Of a stretch of DNA of 7,430 nt, positions 6,557 through 7,430 are shown piece after piece. How positions within the stretch are numbered: the first letter of the stretch is position 1; the number at the start of each line of letters is the position of its first letter. Source of the DNA: an uncultured Lachnospiraceae bacterium (GTDB taxonomy: Bacteria > Bacillota > Clostridia > Lachnospirales > Lachnospiraceae). The notes beneath the pieces are model-generated. The model saw only the letters and a program-made list of their open reading frames with translations, was not told the DNA's origin and made no database searches. The stretch is taken from the NCBI GenBank assembly GCA_947631755.1, contig CANRMO010000120.1, positions 1-7,430 of the forward strand, in the 5' to 3' direction. The translations under genes were made by a program, and so were the position numbers.

Positions 6557-7430
6557 AGACAGTATATGCATGTTTTTGTACAAGTGTGATCCATGAGGGG
6601 CATAGGAATATTATAGAAAAGGCGCGGCAGTACGGCGAGGTGACAGTCGGGGTTTTGAGCGATGCCGCCATGATACGCTACAACCGTTTTCCCACTGTGG
6701 GTTTTGAGGAGCGCCTGCAGATGATCCGGGAACTGGAAGGCGTGGACCATGTGGTCATCCAGGAAGACATCATGTATGACAACATCATCCGCCAGCTGCG
6801 CCCGGATTATGTGATACACGGGAATAACTGGAAGCAGGGGCCGGAGTCGGCAATCCGCCGGAACGTGCTCCGGCTTCTGGAGGAGTACGGCGGGCAGCTG
6901 ATTGAGCCGGAATATACATACAACGAAAATGTGAAGCGGACCGACGAACGGCTGAAAGAGAAACTGGCCATGCCGGAGTACCGCCGGAAACGGCTGCGCC
7001 AGCTGATCGACATACGCTCCCTTGTGAAAGCACTGGAAGTCCACAGCGGGCTGACCGGGCTGATCGTGGAGAAGACTGTGGTCGAGAATGACGGCGAGTT
7101 CGACCAGTTCGACGCCATGTGGGTCTCTTCCCTCTGCGACAGCACCGCCAAGGGGAAGCCGGATATCGAGCTGGTGGACATGACATCCCGCTACCGCTCC
7201 ATCGACGATGTGATGGAGGTAACGACGAAACCAATTATCTTTGACGGGGACACCGGGGGCATCACGGAGCACTTCGTGTACATGGTGAGGACACTGGAGC
7301 GGATGGGGGTCTCCGCCGTCATCATTGAGGACAAGACCGGGCTGAAACGGAATTCCCTCTTTGGCACGGAGGCGGAACAGACCCAGGCGCCAGCCAGAGA
7401 GTTTGCTGAGAAGATCGCCGCCGGGAAGAA
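6553..7430 (+). CDS. aepX: Phosphoenolpyruvate mutase with N-terminal cytidylyltransferase-like domain (PepM/AepX, 3' end cut off)
   Basis: PEP mutase rearranges phosphoenolpyruvate to phosphonopyruvate, the first step of nearly all known phosphonate biosynthesis. 292 codons are visible. Residues 1-130 form a cytidylyltransferase-like domain with the nucleotide-binding HxGH motif (H14-E-G-H17) and VIHGNNW (87-93). Residues 145-292 are the isocitrate-lyase-fold mutase: TGLIVEKT (168-175), WVSSLCDSTAKGKPDIE (190-206), FDGDTGG (230-236) and the diagnostic IEDKTGLKRNS (258-268). By alignment to mussel PEP mutase as I remember it, W190, S192, D204, D231, D233, E259, K265, N267 and S268 match active-site positions, so the catalytic core looks intact. 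The EDKxGxKxNS loop separates true mutases from isocitrate-lyase-like hydrolases. The usual ISST-type second motif of the cytidylyltransferase is not seen; ENVKRT lies near its place (125-130), so that domain may be inactive. Related clostridial fusions are about 430 residues long, so about a third is missing. GC content rises sharply within the gene. Confidence 0.93.
   Translation, partial: MKTVYACFCTSVIHEGHRNIIEKARQYGEVTVGVLSDAAMIRYNRFPTVGFEERLQMIRELEGVDHVVIQEDIMYDNIIRQLRPDYVIHGNNWKQGPESAIRRNVLRLLEEYGGQLIEPEYTYNENVKRTDERLKEKLAMPEYRRKRLRQLIDIRSLVKALEVHSGLTGLIVEKTVVENDGEFDQFDAMWVSSLCDSTAKGKPDIELVDMTSRYRSIDDVMEVTTKPIIFDGDTGGITEHFVYMVRTLERMGVSAVIIEDKTGLKRNSLFGTEAEQTQAPAREFAEKIAAGK

Noticed and set aside
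6385..7272. A 295-codon open frame on the minus strand opposite the PEP mutase gene
   Set aside because: It is a shadow of the strongly supported PEP mutase frame, favoured by GC-rich codons. Its translation is rich in His/Pro/Val-Asp combinations, matches no family, and it spans into the neighbouring gene.

Overview
The window looks like part of a cell-surface polysaccharide decoration locus from a low-to-mid GC Gram-positive bacterium, most likely a clostridium of the Lachnospiraceae type. That assignment is inferred from strong AGGAGG-type ribosome binding sites, AT-leaning codon use in most genes, and the gene content. There is no rRNA or marker gene to fix the taxon. All genes lie on the + strand, tightly packed or overlapping, which suggests one transcript. 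I see no promoter, terminator, tRNA, insertion sequence or CRISPR array inside the window. Both ends cut through genes.

Layout. (1) 2-757 is the C-terminal two thirds of a DegT/DnrJ/EryC1/StrS sugar aminotransferase. (2) 780-1874 is a SAM methyltransferase of the 'hIAPe' type with a zinc-ribbon-like cysteine arrangement. (3) 1862-2731 is a LicD-family phospho-ligand transferase. (4) 2725-4503 is a three-part protein: a winged-helix-like N-terminus, a LicC-like nucleotidyltransferase and a LicA-like choline/ethanolamine kinase. (5) 4493-5935 is an APC-superfamily permease of about 12 membrane spans. (6) 5925-6491 is a 188-residue protein I do not recognise. (7) 6488-6556 is a doubtful 22-codon ORF. 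(8) 6553 to the right edge is a phosphoenolpyruvate mutase fused behind a cytidylyltransferase-like domain.

How they may work together. The permease would import a small amine alcohol such as choline or ethanolamine (substrate inferred). The kinase domain would phosphorylate it, the nucleotidyltransferase domain would make the CDP-activated form, and LicD would transfer the phospho-ligand to a surface glycan. The aminotransferase and methyltransferase would help build or modify the glycan's sugars. The PEP mutase makes phosphonopyruvate, the entry point to C-P compounds such as 2-aminoethylphosphonate, a close analogue of phosphoethanolamine. Finding both routes side by side is the most interesting point here: the locus may decorate a glycan with phosphocholine/phosphoethanolamine, with a phosphonate, or with both.

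A sharp rise in GC content and GC-ending codons begins about 80-100 bases inside the PEP mutase gene and continues to the right edge. This suggests a recombination junction or a different origin for most of that gene.
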